A program made the position numbers and the translations under genes. 64,000 bases of DNA from Acinetobacter brisouisimilis (lineage in GTDB: Bacteria; Pseudomonadota; Gammaproteobacteria; Pseudomonadales; Moraxellaceae), in NCBI RefSeq assembly GCF_000368265.1, contig NZ_KB851219.1:629596-693595 (forward strand). The letters are read 5' to 3'. Positions 28,167 through 36,968 of this stretch are shown here, piece after piece; position 1 is the first letter of the stretch, and each line of letters starts with the position of its first letter. The notes under the pieces are model-generated. The model was not told where the DNA came from and searched no databases. It saw nothing but the letters and a program-made list of their open reading frames with translations.

Positions 28167-28218
28167 ATTTTGAACACAGGAGCAGGACTGTCCTGAATAT
28201 TCACATAAAAAGGATAAA

Positions 28219-29007
28219 ATGATGCCAAGAGGATTACACAATAAAGTTGCCTTGGTGACAGGAGCAGCACAGGGTATTGGACGCGGGATTGCACTACGTC
28301 TGGCACAAGAGGGCGTGCATGTGGCATTGGTCGACATGCATCAGGAAAAGTTACAGCATGTGCAGCAGGAAGTGCAGACACTTGGTGTGCAAGCCAGTAC
28401 TTTTATTGCGGATGTCAGCCAGTTGGAACAGGTCGCATTTGCGATTGATCATGCTGAAAGCAGTTTGGGCGGTTTCGATATCATGATCAATAACGCAGGG
28501 ATTGCACAGGTTCACGCACTTGCTGATGTTACCCCTGCCGAATTTCATAAAATTGTCGATGTGAATATTGGTGGTGTGTTGTGGGGCATACAGGCAGCCG
28601 CCAAGAAATTTCAGCAGCGTAAACAAAAAGGCAAAATTATCAATGCCTGTTCGATTGCAGGGCATGATGGTTTTGCTTTATTGGGCGTGTATTCGGCGAC
28701 CAAGTTTGCCGTACGAGCGCTAACGCAGGCAGCTGCTAAAGAATATGCCAGTCAGGGCATTACCGTAAATGGCTACTGTCCCGGGATTGTGGGTACAGAC
28801 ATGTGGGTGGAAATCGATAAACGCTTTTCTGAAATTACAGGCGCAGCGATTGGTGAAACCTACAAGAAATATGTTGAAGGAATTGCTTTAGGACGTGCTG
28901 AAACTCCAGATGATGTGGCAGCTCTGGTGGCATTCTTAGCCAGTGAAGATTCGGACTATATTACAGGTCAGTCGATTTTGACCGATGGTGGTATTGTTTA
29001 TCGCTAG
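28219..29007 (+). CDS. budC: Acetoin reductase / meso-2,3-butanediol dehydrogenase (SDR)
   Basis: Short-chain dehydrogenase of 262 residues (or 261 from the second ATG at 28222, which has the better SD spacing to AGGA). NAD-binding motif [10 protein letters not shown], structural NNAGI, catalytic Ser in NACSIAG and YSATK (Tyr-x3-Lys) are intact; the C-terminal [17 protein letters not shown] is standard. Sequence features fit diacetyl/acetoin reductases of the BudC/ButA group, interconverting diacetyl, acetoin and 2,3-butanediol. Paired with the zinc enzyme upstream, it may handle a different stereoisomer. Ends at a strong terminator. Confidence 0.88.
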   Translation: MMPRGLHNKVALVTGAAQGIGRGIALRLAQEGVHVALVDMHQEKLQHVQQEVQTLGVQASTFIADVSQLEQVAFAIDHAESSLGGFDIMINNAGIAQVHALADVTPAEFHKIVDVNIGGVLWGIQAAAKKFQQRKQKGKIINACSIAGHDGFALLGVYSATKFAVRALTQAAAKEYASQGITVNGYCPGIVGTDMWVEIDKRFSEITGAAIGETYKKYVEGIALGRAETPDDVAALVAFLASEDSDYITGQSILTDGGIVYR

Positions 29008-29037
29008 TTTAAAAATTCTATTTAAGTTTTGATCTCC

Positions 29038-29067
29038 AACCGCTCAACCGAGCGGTTTTTTTTATTT
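29038..29067 (+). terminator. Intrinsic terminator of the acetoin/butanediol block
   Basis: Perfect 8-bp stem AACCGCTC/GAGCGGTT with a 4-nt loop AACC, followed by a long T-run on the plus strand. It ends the aco-bdhA-budC region. Confidence 0.95.
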
Positions 29068-29172
29068 TGTAATGACTGCTCCGGAAAATAGAAAGAATGA
29101 AATATTGACTAAAATTGATCAAAAATCATTTGCGAGGATTCGAAAGTTAATTTATATTCATTTAATAATGAT

Positions 29173-29186
29173 ACGATATGTATCGT
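29173..29186. promoter_or_regulatory. Palindromic putative operator upstream of the iron alcohol dehydrogenase
   Basis: ACGATA-TG-TATCGT, a perfect 6-2-6 inverted repeat 116 bp before the start codon, followed by an AT-rich run. The size and symmetry fit a dimeric regulator. The same leader has a 9-bp hairpin with one mismatch (CATCACCAC at 29248 facing GTTGTGATG at 29275) close to the start codon. Confidence 0.45.
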
Positions 29187-29301
29187 TTTAAAAAATTAAA
29201 AAGCTCAGGATAGCTTCATCATTATGCAAACCGATCAGCTTGAATGTCATCACCACGACTCAAAAGACTGATTGGTTGTGATGGTGCAATAGAGGGAAAC
29301 T

Positions 29302-30462
29302 ATGTCACACCGTATTGTTTTACCGCGTATTTTAGAAATTGGTCGCAATGCCCGCAGTCAGTTACCTGAGATTTTAACGACTTTAGGGGTAAGCAAACCC
29401 TTAATTATTACCGATCGGGTGATGCTATCCTTGGGCTATGTAGATGAATTACAAAAAATCTTAACTCAAGCCAATATCTCAACCGATTACTTTGCTGACA
29501 CCATTCCAGAGCCGACGGCCAGTTCGATTGCTGCGGGCGTAGAAAAAGTTCAGTCTCAAGATTATGACGTGATCATTGCGATTGGCGGTGGCAGTGTGAT
29601 TGACAGCGCCAAAGCAATTGGCATTTTAGGGAAATTTGGTGGTGAAGTTCGTGACTATAAATTTCCACGTCAGGTCACGGAAACTGGGTTGTCCATCATT
29701 GCCATGCCAACCACGGCAGGTACAGGTTCAGAGTGCACCAAATTCACCATTATTACCGATGATGCCACGCATGAAAAAATGCTGTGTACGGGGATTGGTT
29801 TTTTACCTGTTGCTGCAATTGTCGATTATGAACTGACGCTAAGTTTGCCTGCACGTACCACAGCCGATACGGGCATTGATGCGCTTACACATGCCATTGA
29901 AGCTTATGTCAGTAAAAAAGCCAATTTATACAGTGACTCACAGGCATTGGCTGCCATGAAGTTAATTGGTCAAAACCTGATTCAAGTCTACCAACACCCT
30001 GAAGATGTGACAGCACGTGAACAGATGATGCTTGGTGCAACCTTGGCAGGGATTGCATTTTCCAATGCTTCCGTGGCTTTGGTACATGGTATGAGCCGAC
30101 CAATCGGTGCATTTTTTCATGTGCCACATGGACTGTCGAATGCCATGTTGCTGCCAATGATCACTGCATATTCGATAGATGCTGCACCTGAGCGCTATGC
30201 AACCTGTGCCAAAGTCATAGGTGTTGCAGAACCCAATGATGCGACCGATCTTGCCAACCAGAAACTTGTGGCTGCACTGGAGCACATCAACCAAGAACTC
30301 AAAGTACCGACCTTAGCTGAGTTTGGGGTAGAAAAATCCGAGTTTGATGCTGTGGTTGAAACGATGGCAGAACAGGCCTTGGCATCGGGTTCACCGAACA
30401 ATAATCCAGTTGTACCAAGCACAGTAGAAATGGTACAGCTGTATCAAAAATTATGGCGATGA
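29302..30462 (+). CDS. Iron-containing alcohol dehydrogenase
   Basis: Group III metal-dependent alcohol dehydrogenase of 386 residues. NAD-binding GGGSVIDSAKAIG, the GTGSECTKFTIIT segment, and metal ligands in ADTGIDALTHAIEAYVS (Asp, His) and HGMSRPIGAFFHVPHGLSNA (two His) are all in place. Such enzymes oxidise or reduce primary alcohols, diols or hydroxy acids; the exact substrate is not readable. It is followed by a CoA-acylating semialdehyde dehydrogenase, so the pair could convert an alcohol or hydroxyacid to an acyl-CoA. SD-like GAGGGAAAC precedes ATG. Confidence 0.88.
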   Translation: MSHRIVLPRILEIGRNARSQLPEILTTLGVSKPLIITDRVMLSLGYVDELQKILTQANISTDYFADTIPEPTASSIAAGVEKVQSQDYDVIIAIGGGSVIDSAKAIGILGKFGGEVRDYKFPRQVTETGLSIIAMPTTAGTGSECTKFTIITDDATHEKMLCTGIGFLPVAAIVDYELTLSLPARTTADTGIDALTHAIEAYVSKKANLYSDSQALAAMKLIGQNLIQVYQHPEDVTAREQMMLGATLAGIAFSNASVALVHGMSRPIGAFFHVPHGLSNAMLLPMITAYSIDAAPERYATCAKVIGVAEPNDATDLANQKLVAALEHINQELKVPTLAEFGVEKSEFDAVVETMAEQALASGSPNNNPVVPSTVEMVQLYQKLWR

Positions 30463-30484
30463 ATGGCCTATTTTTAAATCAACA

Positions 30485-30573
30485 CTAGACTGCTTTTATC
30501 ATTTTTTACACTCTCTTTATTTTTCTCTCAGAGGGAGAAATAAAAAGAACTTATGAAAGAAACTTGATCTTAG
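30485..30573. repeat. Dispersed palindromic repeat, copy B
   Basis: 89-bp imperfect inverted repeat between the iron alcohol dehydrogenase and mmsA. Inner arms match copies A and C closely (TTTACACTCTCTTTATTTTT on the left, GAGAAATAAAAAGAACTTAT on the right); outer arms are more decayed. The tight central turn lets the arms CTCTTTATTTTTCTC and GAGAAATAAAAAGA pair. No coding capacity. The mmsA leader begins directly after it. Confidence 0.75.
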
Positions 30574-30596
30574 AATCACAATGAGGAACTCCCACA

Positions 30597-32093
30597 ATGG
30601 ACATGATTGGTCATTTTATTCAAGGCAAACTGTGTTACGAGCATGCCCGTACCCAAGCCGTTTATAACCCTTCAACGGGCGAGCAAAGCAAGGAAGTTGC
30701 GATTGCCAGTGTAGAAACTGTTGAGCAGGCGATTGCTGCTGCGCAAGCTGTATTCCCAGAATGGCGCGATACCCCTGTAATTAAACGTGCGCGTGTCATG
30801 TTTAAATTTAAAGAATTACTTGAACAGCATGCCGATAAAATCTGTGAATTAATCGGGGCTGAACATGGCAAGATCGTGCACGATGCCGCAGGCGAGTTGC
30901 AACGAGGCATTGAAAATGTTGAATATGCCTGTGGTGCGCCAGAGTTTTTAAAAGGCGAATTTAGCAAAAATGTCGGGCCATCGATTGACTCATGGAGTGA
31001 GTTTCAACCGCTCGGTGTAGTGGCGGGAATTACCCCGTTTAACTTTCCTGTGATGGTGCCATTGTGGATGTTCCCGATGGCGATTGTCTGTGGTAACTGC
31101 TTTGTCTTGAAGCCATCAGAAAAAGATCCATCTTCAACCCTGTTCCTTGCTGAATTGTTGAAACAGGCAGGCTTGCCAGATGGCGTGTTTAACGTAGTGA
31201 ATGGTGACAAAGTTGCGGTCGATACTTTGCTGCATGATCGCCGTGTACAAGCGGTGAGCTTTGTGGGTTCAACCCCGATTGCTGAATATATTTATCAGAC
31301 GGCAACTTCGACAGGTAAGCGCTGTCAGGCGCTTGGTGGTGCGAAAAACCACGCAATTGTGATGCCAGATGCCGACCTTGAAAATGTTGTGAGTTCATTA
31401 CTCGGTGCAGCGTTCGGTTCATCGGGTGAGCGTTGTATGGCGTTGTCTGTTGCAGTTGCGGTAGGTGATGAAACCGCAGATGCTTTGGTGCAACAGCTTA
31501 GCGAACGTATGCAAGGTTTGAAATACGGACACTTTGCCAATAAAGACAATGACTTTGGCCCCGTGATTACTGTTGAACATAAAGCCAAAGTGATTGGGCA
31601 TATTGACAGTGCAGAGCAGCAGGGTGCAACCGTGGTGGTCGATGGACGTCATGCCGCGCCAGAAGGCTATGAAAAGGGTTACTTTGTTGGTGCAACTCTT
31701 ATTGACCATGTCAGCCCAGACATGCTCAGCTATAAACAGGAAATTTTTGGGCCTGTGCTACAAGTGATTCGTGTTGCGACCATGCAAGAAGCCATGCAAC
31801 TGATCAATGACCATGAATATGGCAATGGTACTTGTATCTATACCCGCGATGGCGAAGCAGCGCGTTACTTTACCGACCATATCCAAGTGGGAATGGTTGG
31901 GGTCAATGTTCCGTTACCTGTCCCTGTTGCTTATCATAGTTTTGGTGGCTGGAAACGCTCATTGTTTGGTGATCTATTTGCCTATGGTCCAGATGGCGCA
32001 CGTTTTTATACTCGCCGTAAAACCATTACTCAACGCTGGCCATCAAGCAATGTCCGTGAAGGTGTGCAATTTTCAATGCCAACGCTGAATTAA
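30597..32093 (+). CDS. mmsA: CoA-acylating (methyl)malonate-semialdehyde dehydrogenase
   Basis: Aldehyde dehydrogenase of 498 residues of the MmsA/IolA class, which converts methylmalonate semialdehyde to propionyl-CoA, or malonate semialdehyde to acetyl-CoA, with NAD+ and CoA. Catalytic Cys lies in SSGERCMALS; GVVAGITPFNFPVMVPLWM and the VNVPLPVPVAYHSFGGWK stretch are diagnostic of this class. The classical valine-pathway partner mmsB is not here; instead it follows an iron alcohol dehydrogenase, separated by repeat copy B. An SD-like GAGGAAC precedes the ATG. Confidence 0.9.
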   Translation: MDMIGHFIQGKLCYEHARTQAVYNPSTGEQSKEVAIASVETVEQAIAAAQAVFPEWRDTPVIKRARVMFKFKELLEQHADKICELIGAEHGKIVHDAAGELQRGIENVEYACGAPEFLKGEFSKNVGPSIDSWSEFQPLGVVAGITPFNFPVMVPLWMFPMAIVCGNCFVLKPSEKDPSSTLFLAELLKQAGLPDGVFNVVNGDKVAVDTLLHDRRVQAVSFVGSTPIAEYIYQTATSTGKRCQALGGAKNHAIVMPDADLENVVSSLLGAAFGSSGERCMALSVAVAVGDETADALVQQLSERMQGLKYGHFANKDNDFGPVITVEHKAKVIGHIDSAEQQGATVVVDGRHAAPEGYEKGYFVGATLIDHVSPDMLSYKQEIFGPVLQVIRVATMQEAMQLINDHEYGNGTCIYTRDGEAARYFTDHIQVGMVGVNVPLPVPVAYHSFGGWKRSLFGDLFAYGPDGARFYTRRKTITQRWPSSNVREGVQFSMPTLN

Positions 32094-32378
32094 TCTGAAT
32101 TCCATATAGAAACTTATAAACACAATAGGGTCTATGCAAAGGTCAGTTGCATGTTGAGGTCATAGTTAAGTTTGTAACATGCTGTTTTTTAATAGATTAA
32201 AACAGTGATGATATTTGACCGAGTTTGCAACGGACAAATACTTTTGCCTACTTTTCTTTTGGGAAAAATAGGCAAAACCGAATCTTGAGCTTGAAATATA
32301 AGTTAAAACAATAAGGTTTTAATATTGAAATTTATTATTTATTTTCAATGATTTAATTTTTTTAAATACTTGTTTTAA

Positions 32379-33146
32379 TTATGTTTGTTGAATGAGTTGA
32401 CTGAGTTCCTGTGCTGCCTCGCGTAATGCAGGCTCATACTCCATCAAATCCTGTAGTGACTTGCGAATGGTTGGTGCATGAGTATATAGACACGCGACAA
32501 TCTGCTGCTCTGCATTTAAAATGGGTACAGAACAGGCCACCATTCCAGCAATAAACTCTTCATTATCCGTGCCTAACTGCTGCTCAAAAATACGATGTAA
32601 ATTTTGCTCAAGCGCTGCTTTGTCAATGATGGTATTTTTGGTCATTGGTTGAATCGGCAAATGTTTCAGTATATTGCTCAGACGTTCTTTATCCAGATAA
32701 CTTAAAAACAGCTTACCACTCGACGTACACCATAGTGGAACTTTTGACCCTACAGGCAGATACACTTGCAGGGGCCAGTTGGTTTGTACCCGATCGGTAT
32801 ACAGCATTTCATTGTCTTGTAAAATCGCAATACCACAGGTTTCACCAATTTGATCCGACAGTTTTTGTAAAATCGCCAATCGTTCAATTTTTTTAGGTTC
32901 CTGATTCCATGAACTGACCAGTAAGGCATGAGTGCGTTGCCCAACAACATACCCGCCATAGGTATCGAGTTTAATGAATCCTTCTTTTTCTAAGGTCTGC
33001 AATAAACGATGAATACTTGGTTTGGGAATATCAAGGGCAATGGCTAAATCGAGAGGAGTAGGAGGATGTTGTGCTGTTGCAATGGCCTCGATAATTTCGA
33101 GTACACGCGTAATAGATGAGCCTTTTTTCTTAATTTGATCCGCCAC
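32379..33146 (-). CDS. IclR-family transcriptional regulator
   Basis: 255-residue IclR regulator. The N-terminal winged helix (about 10-75, PTPLDLAIALDIPKPSIHRL) is followed by an effector-binding domain containing the conserved CGIAILQDNEMLYTDRV, WCTSSGKLFLSYL and GMVACSVPILNAEQQ segments. It is convergent with mmsA across a 285-bp spacer in which nothing else is seen, and is the nearest regulator to the alcohol dehydrogenase/mmsA pair, so it may control them; this is only inference. On its other side it is transcribed in the same direction as lptB but behind a terminator. Confidence 0.92.
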   Translation of the reverse strand: MADQIKKKGSSITRVLEIIEAIATAQHPPTPLDLAIALDIPKPSIHRLLQTLEKEGFIKLDTYGGYVVGQRTHALLVSSWNQEPKKIERLAILQKLSDQIGETCGIAILQDNEMLYTDRVQTNWPLQVYLPVGSKVPLWCTSSGKLFLSYLDKERLSNILKHLPIQPMTKNTIIDKAALEQNLHRIFEQQLGTDNEEFIAGMVACSVPILNAEQQIVACLYTHAPTIRKSLQDLMEYEPALREAAQELSQLIQQT

Positions 33147-33176
33147 TGGTCTTGCCTTATCTTAAAATTGAATGCT

Positions 33177-33210
33177 AAAAAAAGCCGTATATTTTGCAAT
33201 ATACAGCTTT
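33177..33210 (-). terminator. Intrinsic terminator of the lpt/kds operon
   Basis: On the minus strand, 24 bp past the lptB stop: stem AAAGC-x-GTATAT/ATATAC-x-GCTTT with a single C-A mismatch and a 6-nt loop, then seven T. It should end the kdsD-kdsC-lptC-lptA-lptB transcript before the IclR gene. Confidence 0.88.
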
Positions 33211-33233
33211 GAAAATGCTGAGCAAACTAAAAT

Positions 33234-33983
33234 TTACACAGTAAAATCTTCACCTAAATAAACTTCACGCACTGTAGCATTTTCCAGAATTTCTTGGGCT
33301 GTACCTTCGGCAATTACAGCACCTTCACTAACAATATAAGCCTTTTCGCAAATCGCCAGTGTTTCACGTACGTTATGGTCAGTAATTAACACACCAATAC
33401 CGCGGTTTTTCAAGTTCTGAATAATCTCTTTAATGTCGCCTACCGAAATTGGGTCAACCCCTGCAAACGGTTCATCGAGCAACATAAATTTAGGGTTGGC
33501 CGCCAAAGCACGGGCAATTTCTGCACGACGACGTTCACCACCCGATACACTCATGCCTAAAGAATCTTTAATGTGGCTGATTTTAAAGTCATCCAGTAAT
33601 TCTTTCAGGCGTTGTTCACGTTGGGCGTTGTTTAATTCTTTACGAGTTTCCAAAATTGCCATGATATTTTCAGCAATAGTTAGTTTTCGGAAAATCGAAG
33701 CTTCTTGTGGTAAGTAGCCAATGCCTTTGCGGGCACGTTCATGCATGGCAAAATGTGACAGATCTTGATCATCAAGATAAATTTCACCTTTATCCATACG
33801 TACAAGACCCACTACCATATAGAAACTGGTAGTTTTACCTGCACCGTTCGGACCTAGCAAACCCACAATTTGACCACTGTGCATTTCAAAAGAAACGTCT
33901 TTAACTACCCAGCGTTTGCTATAGTTTTTGGCAAGATGATGGATGCGGAGCGTTTGTGGCTGATTGATGAGGACATCACTCAT
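33234..33983 (-). CDS. lptB: LPS export ABC transporter ATPase LptB
   Basis: Cytosolic ATPase (249 residues; E. coli LptB has 241) powering extraction of lipopolysaccharide or lipooligosaccharide from the inner membrane with LptFG. Walker [15 protein letters not shown]-loop [11 protein letters not shown], signature [15 protein letters not shown], Walker [14 protein letters not shown] and switch His in TDHNV are all standard. Its ATG overlaps the lptA stop by 4 bp, a common translational coupling in this operon. Confidence 0.97.
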   Translation of the reverse strand: MSDVLINQPQTLRIHHLAKNYSKRWVVKDVSFEMHSGQIVGLLGPNGAGKTTSFYMVVGLVRMDKGEIYLDDQDLSHFAMHERARKGIGYLPQEASIFRKLTIAENIMAILETRKELNNAQREQRLKELLDDFKISHIKDSLGMSVSGGERRRAEIARALAANPKFMLLDEPFAGVDPISVGDIKEIIQNLKNRGIGVLITDHNVRETLAICEKAYIVSEGAVIAEGTAQEILENATVREVYLGEDFTV

Positions 33984-34567
33984 TTACTTTTTGCTCCTGG
34001 AGCAGACTGTGAAGAGTTTGGTGGAATCACAATCTGAACACGACCTTTATTTTGACCTGGGCTAGTCGAAGTTGCTGCACCACCTGATGAACTGCCTACA
34101 GCTTCAATATCGCCTTTGTTCATGCTGTAACGTAGGGTTGCACCACGTACACTTGCACCATCCTGATTAACATAGGCATTACCATTTAAGGTTAAAATTC
34201 CTGTGTCTGCATTGTAGATAATCTTTTGTCCTTCGCCACGAGCAAAACCTTTGTTTGGATCGGTTTTTTGCTGGAAGCGAGCAGGGTGTCCATTAGCTGT
34301 TACTGTGCTGATTTGACGATTTTTGTTGAGCTGTGCAGTGACTGAATCAGCTTGTAACTTCATAGAGCCTTGTTCAATGACCACATTACCTGAATAGGTG
34401 GTATAACCAGTTTTATCATTATAAGTTGCACGATCGGCAACAAGAGAAATGGGCTGGTTACGGTCAGTGGGTAGTGCAAAGGCTGACATTGCCGTGCAAG
34501 ACAGGGCTCCTAAAATGACAACATTGAAGACCGTTTTAACATGTGAATGTTTAGGATTTAGGAGCAT
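33980..34567 (-). CDS. lptA: LPS transport periplasmic protein LptA
   Basis: 195-residue periplasmic bridge protein of the Lpt machine. A signal peptide (about 1-31, ending MSAFALP) precedes an OstA-type beta-jellyroll with the typical [20 protein letters not shown] start. The Ser/Ala/Gly-rich tail beyond about residue 155 extends past the jellyroll. A strong SD (GAGGAAAC) lies before the ATG, and the gene overlaps the end of lptC by 17 bp. Confidence 0.95.
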   Translation of the reverse strand: MLLNPKHSHVKTVFNVVILGALSCTAMSAFALPTDRNQPISLVADRATYNDKTGYTTYSGNVVIEQGSMKLQADSVTAQLNKNRQISTVTANGHPARFQQKTDPNKGFARGEGQKIIYNADTGILTLNGNAYVNQDGASVRGATLRYSMNKGDIEAVGSSSGGAATSTSPGQNKGRVQIVIPPNSSQSAPGAKSK

Positions 34568-35099
34568 AGTTTCCTCTAATATTGAAAAACTCGTATTGTC
34601 CTGAGTTTAAGTCGGCTTTTAGGCCATGACTTATAAACTGACTCTGTGCAGAATCGACAGTCACCATATGTGTGGTTTCAAGCTGTCGGGTTTTTGGATA
34701 GCCAGTCAATTGATCAGTCCGTAGCGTCATCACGCCTTGAGCGGTATTTTTGTGGGCAACCACATGACCAGATAATATTACTTTCTGATTGTCATCGTAG
34801 CCATCGGCACGAGATGCAGTATAGGTTGCATCGATTTTACCATGACTATATGTTGTCGCATTGAAGTTATATAACTGAGATGTATTGTTTTGTTTATTTT
34901 GTGCCATTTCGTCAACTGAGGCGCGTACAGAGACATGCCCTTGTTGATCAGTTTGGGTGATTTTTACGTCTTTGGCCGAATAGGTCATATTGCGTGCCGA
35001 ATCGACATCCAGTTTTTTACTTTTGCCGCTAAAGTAATAGTAACCACCGCTTATGGTGCCAATTACAATCGCTGCGATATATAAAGTTTTAGTATCCAT
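34551..35099 (-). CDS. lptC: LPS export system protein LptC
   Basis: 182-residue bitopic inner-membrane protein that receives LPS from LptBFG and passes it to LptA. An N-terminal membrane anchor (about 5-24, with IAAIVIGTISGGYYYF) is followed by an OstA-like periplasmic domain. The operon position between kdsC and lptA is that of E. coli and other gammaproteobacteria, which supports the name despite low sequence conservation in this family. Confidence 0.92.
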   Translation of the reverse strand: MDTKTLYIAAIVIGTISGGYYYFSGKSKKLDVDSARNMTYSAKDVKITQTDQQGHVSVRASVDEMAQNKQNNTSQLYNFNATTYSHGKIDATYTASRADGYDDNQKVILSGHVVAHKNTAQGVMTLRTDQLTGYPKTRQLETTHMVTVDSAQSQFISHGLKADLNSGQYEFFNIRGNYAPKS

Positions 35100-35126
35100 A
35101 AGCGTAGTTTATCAAACAATTATCAG

Positions 35127-35666
35127 TTAATGCGGGACAGCAGTGAATTTTTCAAGTAATTCCTCGTAAACCCCTTTTGCCTGTAACAGCATATCGCATA
35201 CTTCGCGTACAGCACCACGTCCACCCATGGCTTGGGTCACTAAATCTGCACGGCGACGTACTTCAACATGGCCGTTTGGAACAGTCACTTTCATGCCTGC
35301 AATTGCAAATGCTGACAGGTCTGGCCAGTCATCGCCCATGTATAAACAATCTTGTGGTAATAGGTTGAATTGTGCACATGCTTCACGTAGTGCCATGCCT
35401 TTATCTTCACGACCTTGAAAAACCAAGTCAACTTTCAGGTCAGACATACGTTTTTCAACAATATGGCTTTTGCGCCCTGTAATGACAATCACTTTTAAAC
35501 CGGCTTGTTGTGCCAGTTTCATACCCAAACCATCACGGATATCGAAAGACTTGATTTCATCGCCTGTGTTGGTGAAGGTTACAAAGCCATCACTTAAGAT
35601 ACCATCAACATCTAAAACCAAAGCTTTAATATGGCTGGCTTGTTCTAACAATACATAAGATGCCAT
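35127..35666 (-). CDS. kdsC: KDO 8-phosphate phosphatase KdsC
   Basis: HAD-family phosphatase of 179 residues, hydrolysing 3-deoxy-D-manno-octulosonate 8-phosphate to KDO. The nucleophile motif LDVDGILSDG, motif II VITGRKS and motif IV GDDWPDL are visible; the C0-type short protein with no cap domain is typical for KdsC (tetramer). The third motif carries DDWPD rather than the more common DDxxD spacing DDLPD, a conservative change. It lies 3 bp after kdsD and 27 bp before lptC. Confidence 0.95.
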   Translation of the reverse strand: MASYVLLEQASHIKALVLDVDGILSDGFVTFTNTGDEIKSFDIRDGLGMKLAQQAGLKVIVITGRKSHIVEKRMSDLKVDLVFQGREDKGMALREACAQFNLLPQDCLYMGDDWPDLSAFAIAGMKVTVPNGHVEVRRRADLVTQAMGGRGAVREVCDMLLQAKGVYEELLEKFTAVPH

Positions 35667-35669
35667 GGG

Positions 35670-36644
35670 TTACGCTACTCCAGCTTGAATCAGGTCATGC
35701 ATACTAATTACACCAATCACTTTATTTTGATCATCTACGACAACAAATTGATTAATTTTTCGATCACGTAATTGCTCTAACGCATCTACTGCACGAGTTT
35801 CCGAAGAAATGGTGGCAGGTTTTTTAATCATCACATTTTCGACAGGCAGGTTTACATCAAAGCCTTGCTGTTTATCGATCAAACGACGCAAGTCTCCGTC
35901 AGTAAAAATACCCAGTAAAGTATCGTTTTGATCAACGACTGTGGTCAAACCTAAACGTTTATCTGAGATTTCATACAGGACACGGTTCATTGGGGTGTCT
36001 GGAGATACTTTAGGCAGTTCTTCGCCTGTGTGCATGATGTGTTTAACATGCAAAAGTAGGCGCTTGCCTAAAGCCCCTGCAGGATGAGAACGGGCAAAAT
36101 CATCGGAAGTAAAACCGCGTGCTTCCAGTAAAGCAACAGCCAAAGCATCGCCCAAAGCTAAAGTCGCTGTGGTACTTGAAGTCGGTGCAAGACCCAGCGG
36201 GCAAGCCTCCTGAATATCACCTAAGGTCAGGGCAACATCGGCATTTTGCGGCATTGGGCCCTTGTCATTGCCACTAATGGTAATCAAAGGCACGCCCACA
36301 TGTTTAATCAGTGGCATCAGCATCATGATTTCATCACTTTTCCCTGAGTAGGAAATGGCAATCAGCACATCACCTTTCACCAGCATGCCCAAATCGCCAT
36401 GACCTGCTTCACCAGGGTGCATGAAGAAAGATGGTGTACCTGTAGATGCAAAGGTCGCCGCCATTTTGCGCCCGATATGCCCAGATTTCCCCATGCCTGT
36501 AACGACCACACGACCTTTGCACTGTAAAATAATTTCACAGGCCTTGACGAAATGTTCATCAATTTGTGTGGCTAAAACATCTAACGCTTGCTGTTCAATC
36601 TTTAAAGTTTCTAGGGCAACTTTTTTAAAATCAATAGGATTCAT
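35670..36644 (-). CDS. kdsD: D-arabinose 5-phosphate isomerase KdsD
   Basis: 324-residue isomerase converting ribulose 5-phosphate to arabinose 5-phosphate, the first step of KDO synthesis. An SIS domain (about 35-180; VVVTGMGKSGHIGRKMAATF, HPGEAGHGDLGM) is followed by two CBS domains in the C-terminal third. The start is placed at ATG 36642-36644; an upstream in-frame TTG (36662) has a slightly better spaced purine run and cannot be excluded. First gene of the kdsD-kdsC-lptCAB operon, divergent from cysS. Confidence 0.94.
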   Translation of the reverse strand: MNPIDFKKVALETLKIEQQALDVLATQIDEHFVKACEIILQCKGRVVVTGMGKSGHIGRKMAATFASTGTPSFFMHPGEAGHGDLGMLVKGDVLIAISYSGKSDEIMMLMPLIKHVGVPLITISGNDKGPMPQNADVALTLGDIQEACPLGLAPTSSTTATLALGDALAVALLEARGFTSDDFARSHPAGALGKRLLLHVKHIMHTGEELPKVSPDTPMNRVLYEISDKRLGLTTVVDQNDTLLGIFTDGDLRRLIDKQQGFDVNLPVENVMIKKPATISSETRAVDALEQLRDRKINQFVVVDDQNKVIGVISMHDLIQAGVA

Positions 36645-36968
36645 GATGTGTGGGGAGTTCAAAATTAGCTACCTTACCAAAATACAGCTGGAAAATATAT
36701 TCAGGGTTTGATTCAACAATAGATCTGATTCTAACATAAATAGGGTGTGTTGACATTTCATCTATGGCCTGCATTGTTGGCGAAAACAACTTAAACCAGA
36801 TATGAAATGAAGGCGATGCTAACTGCATTAACAAGTTCCCTAATCTAACCGCAACTTCAGCTTATTTATGTCGATGGTTATCTTATATTTTTTAGGGATA
36901 AAACTTTGTGAAATATTGTGCATCAGTTATGATGAGGCATCTTTAGTTTGAACATTTGAAGACTTTAT
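36645..36968. other. Divergent kdsD/cysS intergenic region
   Basis: 324 bp with no supported gene. Toward kdsD, the minus strand has an extended -10-like TGTTAGAAT (complement at about 36731-36739) without a strong -35. Toward cysS there is a good promoter candidate at 36906-36933. The middle holds nothing recognisable. Confidence 0.5.
36906..36933 (+). promoter_or_regulatory. Putative sigma-70 promoter of cysS
   Basis: TTGTGA and TATGAT separated by 16 bp, 35 bp before the cysS start codon. Matches are 4 of 6 and 5 of 6 to the consensus hexamers. Confidence 0.5.
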
